A stretch of 32,776 bases of DNA from Oribacterium sp. GTDB lineage: Bacteria > Bacillota_A > Clostridia > Lachnospirales > Lachnospiraceae. The DNA lies in contig JAGAXP010000080.1 of assembly GCA_017940955.1 (NCBI GenBank), positions 1 through 32,776 on the forward strand, read 5' to 3'. Both the position numbers and the translations under genes were made by a program. The notes beneath the pieces are model-generated. The model was not told the DNA's origin and searched no databases. It saw only the letters and a list, made by a program, of their open reading frames with translations. Below, piece by piece: positions 7,032 to 14,658 of the stretch; positions within the stretch are counted from its first letter, which is position 1; every line of letters starts with the position of its first letter.

Positions 7032-7958
7032 ATGATAAAAGAGATAATACAGGAAACAGAACAGATTGAGGAAAAGATCAATGCTCTCTCTGAAAATGAT
7101 GAATTATTGGAACAGAACGCTGAAGAGATACGCGAGCTTGATAAAACAAGAAATGATCTTCTTTCAAAGTGCACAGATTTAAGTGCCGCTGACAGAGTGT
7201 ATCTTGCAAGACATCCCAGGCGTCCTCACATAAAGGACTTTATCGAAAATCTATTTACCGATTTCTTTGAGCAGAAGGGAGATCATTTATATGATGAGGA
7301 TCTTTCCATCTATGGTGGCATCGCCCGTTACAAAGGCTGTCCTGTAACAGTACTTGGACATCAGAAGGGCAGGACCATGGAAGAAAATCTTGCCTATAAT
7401 TTCGGAATGCCAAGACCGGAAGGTTACAGAAAAGCTCTTCGTTTAATGCAGCAGGCGGAGAAGTTTGGCCGTCCCATCATAACCTTTATCGATACTCCGG
7501 GTGCTTATCCGGGTCTTGAGGCAGAGGAGCATGGTCAGGGCGAAGCCATTGCCAGAAACCTTGCGGCCATGAGCAGCTTCCATGTACCGGTTATTTCTGT
7601 AGTAACAGGTGAAGGAAATTCCGGAGGAGCCCTTGCAATAGGTGTTGCCAATAAGATCCTTATGTTGGAGAATGCTGTTTACTCAGTTCTCAGTCCCGAA
7701 GGATTTGCATCTATATTATGGAAGGATGCCGGACGTCACGAAGAAGCCTGCGAAGTAATGAAGCTTACAGCACGGGACCTGAGAAAGACAGGTGTCTGCG
7801 ATCATGTTATACCTGAACCTCTCGGAGGTGCGCAGGAGGATCCGGAAAGACTCTATGCGAGTCTTGATATAGTTCTTGAGAAGACATTTACGGACCTGTT
7901 AAAGCTGTCACCTGAGGAATTAAGAGCCCAGAGACAGGAAAAATACAGGAATATATAA
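7032..7958 (+). CDS. accA: acetyl-CoA carboxylase carboxyltransferase subunit alpha
   Basis: The partner of AccD in carboxyltransferase. The 308-residue protein begins with a charged helical segment (about 1-50), then ARHPRRPHIKDFIENLFTDF, GHQKGRTMEEN, FIDTPGAYPGLEAEEHGQGEAIA and VVTGEGNSGGALAIGVAN, which are standard AccA blocks including the biotin/carboxyl site glycines. The biotin carboxylase (accC) and the biotin carrier protein (accB) needed for the first half-reaction are not in this window. Its start is next to the accD stop and its ribosome binding site lies in the end of accD. Confidence 0.96.
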   Translation: MIKEIIQETEQIEEKINALSENDELLEQNAEEIRELDKTRNDLLSKCTDLSAADRVYLARHPRRPHIKDFIENLFTDFFEQKGDHLYDEDLSIYGGIARYKGCPVTVLGHQKGRTMEENLAYNFGMPRPEGYRKALRLMQQAEKFGRPIITFIDTPGAYPGLEAEEHGQGEAIARNLAAMSSFHVPVISVVTGEGNSGGALAIGVANKILMLENAVYSVLSPEGFASILWKDAGRHEEACEVMKLTARDLRKTGVCDHVIPEPLGGAQEDPERLYASLDIVLEKTFTDLLKLSPEELRAQRQEKYRNI

Positions 7959-7998
7959 AGAATTTTAACGTATAAGGTTTTATATCAGGAGTATAGTT

Positions 7999-9063
7999 TT
8001 GAAAGGAATAAAAATCATTGGCCTGGGAGGAGCACTCCCAAGTAAAACAGTCACAAACGATGCTCTCGGAGAGATCATGGATACATCTGATGCCTGGATT
8101 TATCCCAGAACAGGAATCCATGAGAGAAAATTCTGCACAGAAAATGAAAGTGCATTGACACTTGCCATAGAAGCAGGAAGAAAAGCCCTTGAAGATGCAG
8201 GGGTACAGAAAGAGTCAATAGGTGCCGTTATAGTTGCATCAATGTCACCGGATCTTGCGACCCCAAGTATGGCAGCCCTTATACAGAGAGAGCTGGGGCT
8301 TCCGGAAGTACCTGCACTTGATCTTAACGCTGCCTGCAGCGGATTTATATATGCGCTGGAAGTTGCAAGAGGTCTTTTATCAGCAGGTCTCGATGTCTAT
8401 GATATTTACCCCGATAAAAAAGAAGAGAGGAAAGCTTCCCGGGAGTCTTCACAGAAATGTGCCCTGGTTATAGGCACTGAGCAGCTTTCAAGGCTTTTAT
8501 CCATGGAAGACAGAACTACAGCCATCCTTTTTGGAGATGGGGCCGGGGCTGCGGTGGTGGCATTGGATCATGAGGAAGATAACAACAGCTATGTGAGCCT
8601 TCTTGGTTCAAGAGGATCCGGCGCTATAGAGGCACCATCAATATACACAGGTGCTTATGAGCAGTGTATCAGAAAGAACACTCCGGAAGAGGGGCAGGAA
8701 AAACCAAAGATCGATCACATGCTCATGGATGGCAAGGACGTATTTGTATTTGCCTGCGATATCATACCAAAGATTATAAACGGACTTCTGGATAAAACAG
8801 GTCTAAGTCTTGAGGATGTGGACCATGTAGTATGCCATCAGGCGAATGCAAGAATCATAAAACATGTTATCAGAGCCATGCATGCTCCGGATGAGAAGTT
8901 CTTTATGAATATGGAAACTCTCGGAAATATCAGTGCAGCCTCAATTCCTATCGCTCTTTACGATATGAAAAACAAGGGACTGCTGCATGAAGGAGACAGG
9001 ATGATTCTGGCCGGTTTTGGCGGCGGACTCACCTGGGGTGGATGTGTAATCAATTACAGATAA
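7999..9063 (+). CDS. fabH: 3-oxoacyl-ACP synthase III (KAS III), TTG start
   Basis: FabH condenses acetyl-CoA (or a branched primer) with malonyl-ACP to begin fatty acid synthesis. The catalytic triad is visible: Cys113 in NAACSGF, His280 in CHQANARI and Asn310 in LGNISAAS. The start is TTG (7999-8001), chosen because CAGGAG lies seven bases upstream and the following residues KGIKIIGLGGALP align with the family N-terminus. At 354 residues it exceeds the usual 315-330; the extra length is mainly a charged insert at about residues 130-152 (including DKKEERKASRESSQK) after the helix that follows the active-site Cys, plus a longer loop near 222-237. Fourth gene of the cluster. Confidence 0.95.
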   Translation: MKGIKIIGLGGALPSKTVTNDALGEIMDTSDAWIYPRTGIHERKFCTENESALTLAIEAGRKALEDAGVQKESIGAVIVASMSPDLATPSMAALIQRELGLPEVPALDLNAACSGFIYALEVARGLLSAGLDVYDIYPDKKEERKASRESSQKCALVIGTEQLSRLLSMEDRTTAILFGDGAGAAVVALDHEEDNNSYVSLLGSRGSGAIEAPSIYTGAYEQCIRKNTPEEGQEKPKIDHMLMDGKDVFVFACDIIPKIINGLLDKTGLSLEDVDHVVCHQANARIIKHVIRAMHAPDEKFFMNMETLGNISAASIPIALYDMKNKGLLHEGDRMILAGFGGGLTWGGCVINYR

Positions 9064-9105
9064 AGCATTAAACAAAACAATCAACAAAAACAGAGAAGGT
9101 ATATC

Positions 9106-10029
9106 ATGAAGTTATTAAATGAAATTTTAGGAACCCGTTACCCGGTTATTCAGGGTGGTATGGCAAATATCGCAACAGGACGTTTTGCAGCAGCCTGTGC
9201 CAATGCTGGCGCCGTAGGACTTATCGGAACAGGCGGAATCAGAACGGCAGACGAGCTAAGAAATGAGATCCGCACAGCCCGTGAGCTTGCACCGGAGACA
9301 GCAGACGGATATAAGCCGGTTATCGGTGTTAACCTTATGCTTATGAATCCTTCAACAGATGATTTTGTAAAGGTTTGTATCGAGGAAAAGATTCCTTTGG
9401 TTACAACAGGTGCGGGAAATCCCGGAAAGTATATGGAGGATTTCAAGGCAGCAGGCATAAAGGTAATCCCTGTAATAGGTGCGCCTGTACTTGCACAGCA
9501 CGTTGAGAGACTCGGAGCTGATGCTGTTATCGCAGAAGGCACTGAGAGCGGCGGTCATGTTGGTGAGATGACTACCATGACACTTGTTCCTCAGACAGTT
9601 GATGCTGTAAATATTCCTGTAATCGCAGCAGGCGGAATTGCAGATAACCGTCAGTTCAGAGCTGCCATGGCTCTCGGAGCCTGCGGTGTTCAGGTCGGTA
9701 CTGTTCTTCTGGCATCACCTGAGTGTCCTATACATGATAACTATAAGGCAGCTCTTCTTAAGGCAAAGGGTACAGATGCCATCGTTACAGGACGTATAGG
9801 CGGAACTCCTGTAAGAGTACTTAAGAATCAGATGACAGTTGAGTACTTAAAGCAGGAAAAGGCAGGAGCAGACAAGATGGAGCTTGAGAAGTACACTCTC
9901 GGATCATTACGCCGTGCTGTATTTGATGGAGATGTAAAGACCGGTTCTCTTATGTCAGGACAGGCCTGCGGACAGCTTAAGGAGATCCGTCCTTTGGCAG
10001 AGATACTTAAGGATTTGACACAGATGTAA
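9106..10029 (+). CDS. fabK: enoyl-ACP reductase II (FMN-dependent)
   Basis: FabK reduces trans-2-enoyl-ACP to acyl-ACP using NAD(P)H and a bound FMN, and is the triclosan-resistant alternative to FabI. The 307-residue TIM-barrel protein shows YPVIQGGMANIATG at the N-terminus, the TESGGHVGEMTTM block that contacts FMN and contains the catalytic His, then IPVIAAGGIADN and GVQVGTVLLAS, which close the phosphate-binding end. GAGAAGG lies seven bases before the ATG. No fabI is seen, so FabK is probably the main enoyl reductase, although a second one elsewhere cannot be excluded. The gap to fabD holds two hairpins. Confidence 0.95.
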   Translation: MKLLNEILGTRYPVIQGGMANIATGRFAAACANAGAVGLIGTGGIRTADELRNEIRTARELAPETADGYKPVIGVNLMLMNPSTDDFVKVCIEEKIPLVTTGAGNPGKYMEDFKAAGIKVIPVIGAPVLAQHVERLGADAVIAEGTESGGHVGEMTTMTLVPQTVDAVNIPVIAAGGIADNRQFRAAMALGACGVQVGTVLLASPECPIHDNYKAALLKAKGTDAIVTGRIGGTPVRVLKNQMTVEYLKQEKAGADKMELEKYTLGSLRRAVFDGDVKTGSLMSGQACGQLKEIRPLAEILKDLTQM

Positions 10030-10083
10030 ATATTTCATAGAGCCATCAGGCTCGGAGGCATCTGTTTTAAGACTAAAAGGAGA

Positions 10084-10114
10084 GTCAAAGGGGCAGGGAA
10101 ACTGTCCCGCTGAC
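10084..10114. repeat. REP-like hairpin before fabD
   Basis: GTCA and TGAC frame a stem of GGGGCAG with CTGTCCC (one G-T wobble) around a GGAAA loop. It ends about six bases before the GGAGGAG ribosome binding site of fabD. It resembles dispersed palindromic elements, but only this copy was seen in the window. A smaller hairpin GAGCC-ATCA-GGCTC lies at 10040-10053. Confidence 0.55.
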
Positions 10115-10129
10115 CCGGAGGAGAAATAA

Positions 10130-11158
10130 ATGAAGACAGCATTTTTATATGCAGGACAGGGAAGCCAGCATGCCGGTATGGGCGCAGACCTTTACAAGGA
10201 CTATCCTGAGTTCCGCAGAATATTTGATGGAGTTTCAGAGAAATTACAGAATCAGAACCCGGATGATAAGAACTATGATCTTTGTCGTCTTTGTTTTGAA
10301 GATCCTGATAGAGTGATCAATGAAACCAGATACACACAGCCGGCTATGGTAGCATTTGCCTGTGGCGTAACGGAAATACTTAAGGTTCATGGCATCCGTC
10401 CTGACTATGCTGCCGGGCTTTCCCTCGGTGAGTACTCTGCACTGGAGGCTGCCGAAGTCATGGATGCCGATACAGCGGTTGATATGGTGGCATATCGCGG
10501 AAAGAAGATGGCAGAAGCAAGCGAAGGTGTGGATTGCGGAATGACAGCCGTGCTTGGAATGGCGGAAGCTGACCTTGAGGAATGCTGTGAGAAGGTCAGA
10601 ACAGAAACCGGAAAGGTTGTTTCCATCTGTAACTACAACTGTCCGGGACAGATCGTTATAGGCGGAGAAACAGAGGCTGTTGACAAGGTTACTGAGCTTG
10701 CAAAGGGTTACGACAAGGTTCGCTGCATTCCTCTCAAGGTATCAGGACCTTTCCACACAAGCTTTATGTCAAGTGCCGGAGATGCGCTTCAGGAGTATTT
10801 CAAAAATATCCGTATGAACCGTCCTAAATGCACTGTTATGTTCAATTACCTTGGCGGTGAATCAGAGGCAGTTACCGAAGCCATAAACTCAACAACTGCA
10901 ACAACCGCTGCGGCATTTCGTAAGGAAATCCCCGAGCTTCTTGTAATGCAGGTTCAGAAGCCTGTACGTATGGAAGCGATAATCAGAAGTCTGTTTGAAA
11001 AGGGTGTTAGGGATTTTGTTGAGATAGGTCCGGGACATACACTTGGCGGTTTTGTAAAGAAGGTTGCCAAGGATATGGAAATCAAGGATTTCAACATTTG
11101 CTCAGTGGAAACCTCTGAGGAAGTGGAAAAGCTTATTGCAGATAAAGAGAGTGTATGA
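10130..11158 (+). CDS. fabD: malonyl-CoA:ACP transacylase
   Basis: FabD transfers malonyl from CoA to ACP. Motifs: the N-terminal YAGQGSQHAGMG oxyanion loop, the nucleophile Ser98 in GLSLGEYSAL, the Arg in MVAYRGKKM and the catalytic His in VSGPFHTSFM (about residue 207). At 342 residues it is longer than the usual 305-315; an insert lies around 38-50 (the KLQNQNPDDKNYD region) and another around 243-270, which is Thr/Ala-rich. The GGAGGAG site lies seven bases before the ATG. It overlaps the fabG start by four bases (ATGA), consistent with translational coupling. Confidence 0.95.
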   Translation: MKTAFLYAGQGSQHAGMGADLYKDYPEFRRIFDGVSEKLQNQNPDDKNYDLCRLCFEDPDRVINETRYTQPAMVAFACGVTEILKVHGIRPDYAAGLSLGEYSALEAAEVMDADTAVDMVAYRGKKMAEASEGVDCGMTAVLGMAEADLEECCEKVRTETGKVVSICNYNCPGQIVIGGETEAVDKVTELAKGYDKVRCIPLKVSGPFHTSFMSSAGDALQEYFKNIRMNRPKCTVMFNYLGGESEAVTEAINSTTATTAAAFRKEIPELLVMQVQKPVRMEAIIRSLFEKGVRDFVEIGPGHTLGGFVKKVAKDMEIKDFNICSVETSEEVEKLIADKESV

Positions 11159-11904
11159 TGAATAATTTAAAGGATAAGACAGCTATAGTTACAGGTGCTT
11201 CAAGAGGTATCGGAAGAGCCATCGCTTTGGAGCTTGCCGGAAGAGGCTGTAACGTTGTTGTAAATTTCGCAGGTAATGAGGCAGCTGCCCTCGAAACAGT
11301 AAAGATGTGCGAGGAGGCAGGAGTAAAAGCCGTAGCCATGAAGGGAGATGTTTCCGATGAGGCAGCGGTTAACGAGATCGTTACTGCAGCACAGGAGCAG
11401 TTCGGAAGCATTGACATCCTGGTAAACAACGCAGGTATCACAAGAGACAATCTGATGCTTCGGATGAGTGCCGATGATTTTGATGAGGTTATCTCAAAGA
11501 ATCTTCGCGGAGCCTTCCTTATGACAAAGTATGCCGGAAAGATCATGCTGAAGCAGAGATCCGGACGCATCGTAAATATCTCATCAATCGTAGGATTACA
11601 TGGAAATGCCGGTCAGGCCAACTACTCGGCATCAAAAGCAGGAATCATCGGTCTTACAAAGACAACTGCCCTTGAGTATGCAAGCCGCGGTATTACGGCC
11701 AATGTTATCGCCCCCGGCTTCATCGATACGGATATGACAAAAGCATTACCGGATAAGGTAAAGGAATCAATGCTTACACGTATACCCGCCGGAAAGTTCG
11801 GTGAGCCTGAGGATATCGCAAAAGCCGTAGCCTTTCTTGCATCAGATGATGCCCGTTACATCACCGCCCAGGTGTTAGGTGTAGATGGTGGCCTTGGAGC
11901 GTAG
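11155..11904 (+). CDS. fabG: 3-oxoacyl-ACP reductase
   Basis: FabG is the NADPH-dependent short-chain dehydrogenase that reduces 3-oxoacyl-ACP. The 249-residue protein has the cofactor loop TGASRGIGRAIA at about residue 14, VNNAG at about 88, the catalytic Ser in NISS, Tyr and Lys in YSASK, and the C-terminal DARYITAQVLGVDGG typical of FabG. Two consecutive ATGs (11155 and 11158) overlap the fabD stop, and either could be used. The stop codon forms part of the first stem of a multi-hairpin block that separates fabG from fabF. Confidence 0.95.
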   Translation: MMNNLKDKTAIVTGASRGIGRAIALELAGRGCNVVVNFAGNEAAALETVKMCEEAGVKAVAMKGDVSDEAAVNEIVTAAQEQFGSIDILVNNAGITRDNLMLRMSADDFDEVISKNLRGAFLMTKYAGKIMLKQRSGRIVNISSIVGLHGNAGQANYSASKAGIIGLTKTTALEYASRGITANVIAPGFIDTDMTKALPDKVKESMLTRIPAGKFGEPEDIAKAVAFLASDDARYITAQVLGVDGGLGA

Positions 11905-12011
11905 GAGTTTTGCATCGGCAAAACTCCGGAGCGATATGGCCAGAGCGAAGCTCTGGTCCCGAAGGGATCAGAAACGGTCTACCTAAGACCGTTTCTGACC
12001 GGCGGAGCGCC
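11904..12011. repeat. block of five consecutive hairpins between fabG and fabF
   Basis: Five perfect stems follow each other almost without gaps: GGAGTTTTGC/GCAAAACTCC (11904-11927, loop ATCG); CCAGAGC/GCTCTGG (11940-11956, loop GAA); TCCC/GGGA (11957-11967, loop GAA); a 13-bp stem TCAGAAACGGTCT/AGACCGTTTCTGA (11968-11998, loop ACCTA); and GGCG/CGCC (12001-12011, loop GAG). The phrases CGGAGCG and GGCCA occur both near the left (11927-11942) and right (12003-12026) sides. There is no T run, so it is not a standard terminator. It may be an inserted intergenic repeat or an RNA-processing element. Confidence 0.8.
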
Positions 12012-12072
12012 AGCGGGTACGGCCAAGTAGAATATTTCACGAAGCAAATATAAATACAGAATGGAGTATGTC

Positions 12073-13314
12073 ATGGAAAATAAGCGAAGAGTAGTGATCA
12101 CAGGAGTAGGAACCGTAAACCCCACAGGAAATACTGTGGCAGAGTCATGGGATAATATCCGCCATGGAGTATGCGGAATCGCACCTATAACACATTTCGA
12201 TACAACAGATTTCGTAGTAAAGCTTGCAGGAGAAGTAAAGGATTTTGACCCTTCACAGGTTATAGATCGCCGTGAACAGAAACATTTATCCCGTTTCACT
12301 CAGTTCGCACTTATTGCTGCAGAAGAAGCTATTTTACAGAGCGGCATAAAGGATACTACAGAGTATGACGTATCCAGGATCGGCGTTATCATTTCTTCAG
12401 GTATCGGTGCTCTTGATACCATCGAAGCAGAGCATTCAAGAGGCTTAAACCATGGCTATGAGAGAGTTTCACCCTTTTTTATTCCCATGTCTATCTCCAA
12501 TATGGCAGCAGCCAATGTTGCCATACGCCACGGCTTCAAGGGAATGTGCACCTGTCCTGTAACAGCCTGTGCCGGTGGATCAAATGCCATCGGAGACGCC
12601 TTCCACAGAATAAGAGACGGATATGAAGATGTTATGGTTGCCGGAGGAACAGAGGCAAGCATTTCCCAGCTTGGAATAGGCGGATTCAGCAGCATGAGAG
12701 CCCTCAGCCAGGCAACAGATCCAAATCGTGCAAGTATTCCTTTTGATGCTGAAAGAGGCGGTTTCGTAATGGGAGAAGGCTCGGGAGTCCTTGTAATGGA
12801 GGAAAGAGAGCATGCATTAAACAGAGGGGCAAAGATACTCGCCGAGATCGTTGGATATGGTGCCAACTGTGATGCATTCCATATCACAAGCCCTAACCCT
12901 GAAGGCGAAGGTGGTGCTGAGTGCATGCGTCTTGCCATTAAGGATGCCGGAATTGATGCTTCAGAGATCTCTTACATCAATGCTCACGGTACCTCAACTC
13001 ATCTTAACGATTCCTGCGAAACAAAGGCTATCAAGGCTGTATTCGGAGAGAATGCTTACAAGATCCCTGTATCTTCAACAAAATCCATGACAGGTCATCT
13101 TCTCGGAGGAGCAGGCGGAGTTGAAGCTGTATTCTGTGTAAAGGCTCTCGAAGAAGGATTTATTCCTGCAACCATTAACTATAAGACACCGGATCCTGAG
13201 TGTGACCTGGATATAGTTCCTAACGAAGGAAGAAATGCAGACCTTAAGTATGCATTAAGCAACTCACTTGGATTTGGCGGCCACAATGCCTGCATCATTT
13301 TTGCAAAAGCATAA
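12073..13314 (+). CDS. fabF: 3-oxoacyl-ACP synthase II (KAS II)
   Basis: FabF elongates acyl-ACP by condensation with malonyl-ACP. The active-site Cys166 lies in PVTACAGGSNAIG, and the two histidines in NAHGTSTHLND and SMTGHLLGGAGGVE. The C-terminal NSLGFGGHNA is typical. I place the start at ATG 12073 (413 residues), because GGAG sits six bases before it; an in-frame ATG at 12061 would contain that site and add four residues. It is preceded by about 170 bases of hairpin-rich non-coding sequence. The next gene, fabZ, follows after 30 bases. Confidence 0.95.
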   Translation: MENKRRVVITGVGTVNPTGNTVAESWDNIRHGVCGIAPITHFDTTDFVVKLAGEVKDFDPSQVIDRREQKHLSRFTQFALIAAEEAILQSGIKDTTEYDVSRIGVIISSGIGALDTIEAEHSRGLNHGYERVSPFFIPMSISNMAAANVAIRHGFKGMCTCPVTACAGGSNAIGDAFHRIRDGYEDVMVAGGTEASISQLGIGGFSSMRALSQATDPNRASIPFDAERGGFVMGEGSGVLVMEEREHALNRGAKILAEIVGYGANCDAFHITSPNPEGEGGAECMRLAIKDAGIDASEISYINAHGTSTHLNDSCETKAIKAVFGENAYKIPVSSTKSMTGHLLGGAGGVEAVFCVKALEEGFIPATINYKTPDPECDLDIVPNEGRNADLKYALSNSLGFGGHNACIIFAKA

Positions 13315-13344
13315 GGCAGACGGAGAATGTCATCAGGAGGAAAT

Positions 13345-13806
13345 ATGGCAGAAGAATTAAAAGCTGAGGAAAGAAAGCCTCAGGAATTAGGTATCGAGGA
13401 AATAAAAGATATAATACCTCACAGATATCCTTTCTTGCTTTTAGATCATGTTAATGATTATGAGCCTGGAAAATTTGCTGATGCTACAAAATGTGTCACC
13501 GTAAATGAACCCTTTTTCCAGGGACATTTTCCGGAGTATCCGGTTATGCCGGGAGTGCTCATAATCGAGGCATTGGCCCAGACCGGAGCAGTAGCCCTTT
13601 TAAGTATTCCTGAAAACCGGGGAAAGATAGCCCTTTTCGGAGGTATCAAAAATGCACGTTTCAAGCGTCAGGTAAGACCCGGTGACGTACTGGAACTTCA
13701 TTGTGAACTTACCAGGATGCACGGACCTGTGGGAATAGGTACCGCAAAGGCAACTGTTGGCGGCAAGGTAGCTGTAGTGGCTGAGCTTACATTTGCAATT
13801 AAGTGA
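13345..13806 (+). CDS. fabZ: 3-hydroxyacyl-ACP dehydratase
   Basis: FabZ dehydrates 3-hydroxyacyl-ACP in the elongation cycle. The hot-dog fold signature is clear: [12 protein letters not shown], the catalytic His61 in [12 protein letters not shown] and Glu75 in LIIEALAQ, then [17 protein letters not shown]. The ATG at 13345 is chosen because AGGAGG lies five bases upstream; an ATG at 13327 has no usable spacing. This gives 153 residues, with about 15 extra charged residues before the conserved domain. It is the last biosynthetic gene of the cluster. No fabA or fabM isomerase gene is seen here. Confidence 0.95.
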   Translation: MAEELKAEERKPQELGIEEIKDIIPHRYPFLLLDHVNDYEPGKFADATKCVTVNEPFFQGHFPEYPVMPGVLIIEALAQTGAVALLSIPENRGKIALFGGIKNARFKRQVRPGDVLELHCELTRMHGPVGIGTAKATVGGKVAVVAELTFAIK

Positions 13807-13889
13807 GATTGTTATGAAAAGAAGCCTGACGGATTCTTTTGAACCGCTCTAATTTTGTATAAATATTTGTTATATTAAGGTGATTTGAT

Positions 13890-14354
13890 ATGCTTAGCAA
13901 GACAGTAGAAGAACTATATAATCGATTCAGAGTGCATTTTTATATTCAGGTATTCTCAAAAGGAAACACTTTGGATGATAACCTTACGTCAGTAGAGGCC
14001 TTCAGTCTGGAATGCATAAAGGCTCTTGGTGAGCCAACTGTGGCAGAATTTGCTAAAATGATGGGGATTTCTGCACCCAATGCCGCCTATAAGGTAAATG
14101 CCCTGGTGCAAAAGGGTTACATCGAAAAGGTTCAGTCCCAATCTGATCACAGAGAATACTTTTTGAGAACAACATCAAAACTTAATGAATACAATAAGAA
14201 CAGCTATGAGTTTCTTAAGAAGCTGGTTGAAAGATGTGAAAGCAGATTTTCCAAGGAAGACATAGAAAAGTTCGATAATATGCTGGGAACCATCATTGAA
14301 GAAATGGTTCCGGAAGTAGACCCAAGTCACTTTAAGAAGAGCGACAGAAAATAG
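13890..14354 (+). CDS. MarR-family transcriptional regulator, FabT-like by position
   Basis: A 154-residue winged-helix protein. The recognition region is EPTVAEFAKMMGISAPNAAYKVNALVQKGYIEKVQSQSDHRE, where the helix-turn-helix (about 51-70) and the wing with the DHRE motif match MarR. It lies 83 bases after fabZ and directly before the cluster terminator. In streptococci the MarR-type FabT represses fab genes when bound to long-chain acyl-ACP, so a similar role here is a reasonable inference from position, not from residues. AAGGTG stands nine bases before the ATG. A natural target is the palindrome in the spacer of the acpP promoter. Confidence 0.85.
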   Translation: MLSKTVEELYNRFRVHFYIQVFSKGNTLDDNLTSVEAFSLECIKALGEPTVAEFAKMMGISAPNAAYKVNALVQKGYIEKVQSQSDHREYFLRTTSKLNEYNKNSYEFLKKLVERCESRFSKEDIEKFDNMLGTIIEEMVPEVDPSHFKKSDRK

Positions 14355-14371
14355 ATTGATATTTTGATCGT

Positions 14372-14410
14372 AAGACCGTTTGGAACATTATGTTTCGAAC
14401 GGTCTTTTTT
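14372..14410 (+). terminator. intrinsic terminator of the fab cluster
   Basis: A 16-bp stem (AAGACCGTTTGGAACA against TGTTTCGAACGGTCTT, two G-T wobbles) with a TTA loop is followed by six or more T residues. Confidence 0.93.
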
Positions 14411-14529
14411 CGTGATAATGCAGTCACCCGGAACCCGGAAGGATTTTTTTCGGGCTTGGATACCGTATGAGTCCGGTATCAGTACATATGTTACAAAAGA
14501 ACCTTATTATAATATTTCAAAATTACTAA

Positions 14530-14558
14530 TTGACATCCCAAGATAAACAGAATATATT
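14530..14558 (+). promoter_or_regulatory. sigma-A promoter of uxaB
   Basis: TTGACA (14530-14535), 17-base spacer, TATATT (14553-14558). This near-consensus promoter places the start at about 14565, inside the cre box. Upstream, 14411-14529 holds a small hairpin GATACCG/CGGTATC (14459-14480) and no gene. Confidence 0.85.
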
Positions 14559-14561
14559 AAA

Positions 14562-14575
14562 TGTAAGCGCTTACA
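14562..14575. promoter_or_regulatory. catabolite-responsive element (cre)
   Basis: TGTAAGCGCTTACA is a perfect 14-base palindrome that fits the CcpA consensus TGWAANCGNTNWCA at every position. It lies four bases after the -10 hexamer, overlapping the predicted start, the usual place for CcpA repression. This predicts that uxaB is shut down when preferred sugars are present. Confidence 0.88.
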
Positions 14576-14658
14576 GAAATGATAAGAGCTTTATTTCAGG
14601 AACATGTAGGCATTTACATCAAATAATAAATGATTTATCTGAAAGGGGATAAGTTCAA

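Noticed and set aside
11904..12011. CRISPR array or intrinsic terminator between fabG and fabF
   Set aside because: The stems are different sequences without regular spacers, so not CRISPR; no T run follows any of them, so not a plain terminator.
14364..14546. 60-codon frame after the MarR gene
   Set aside because: It runs through the fab terminator and into the uxaB promoter.
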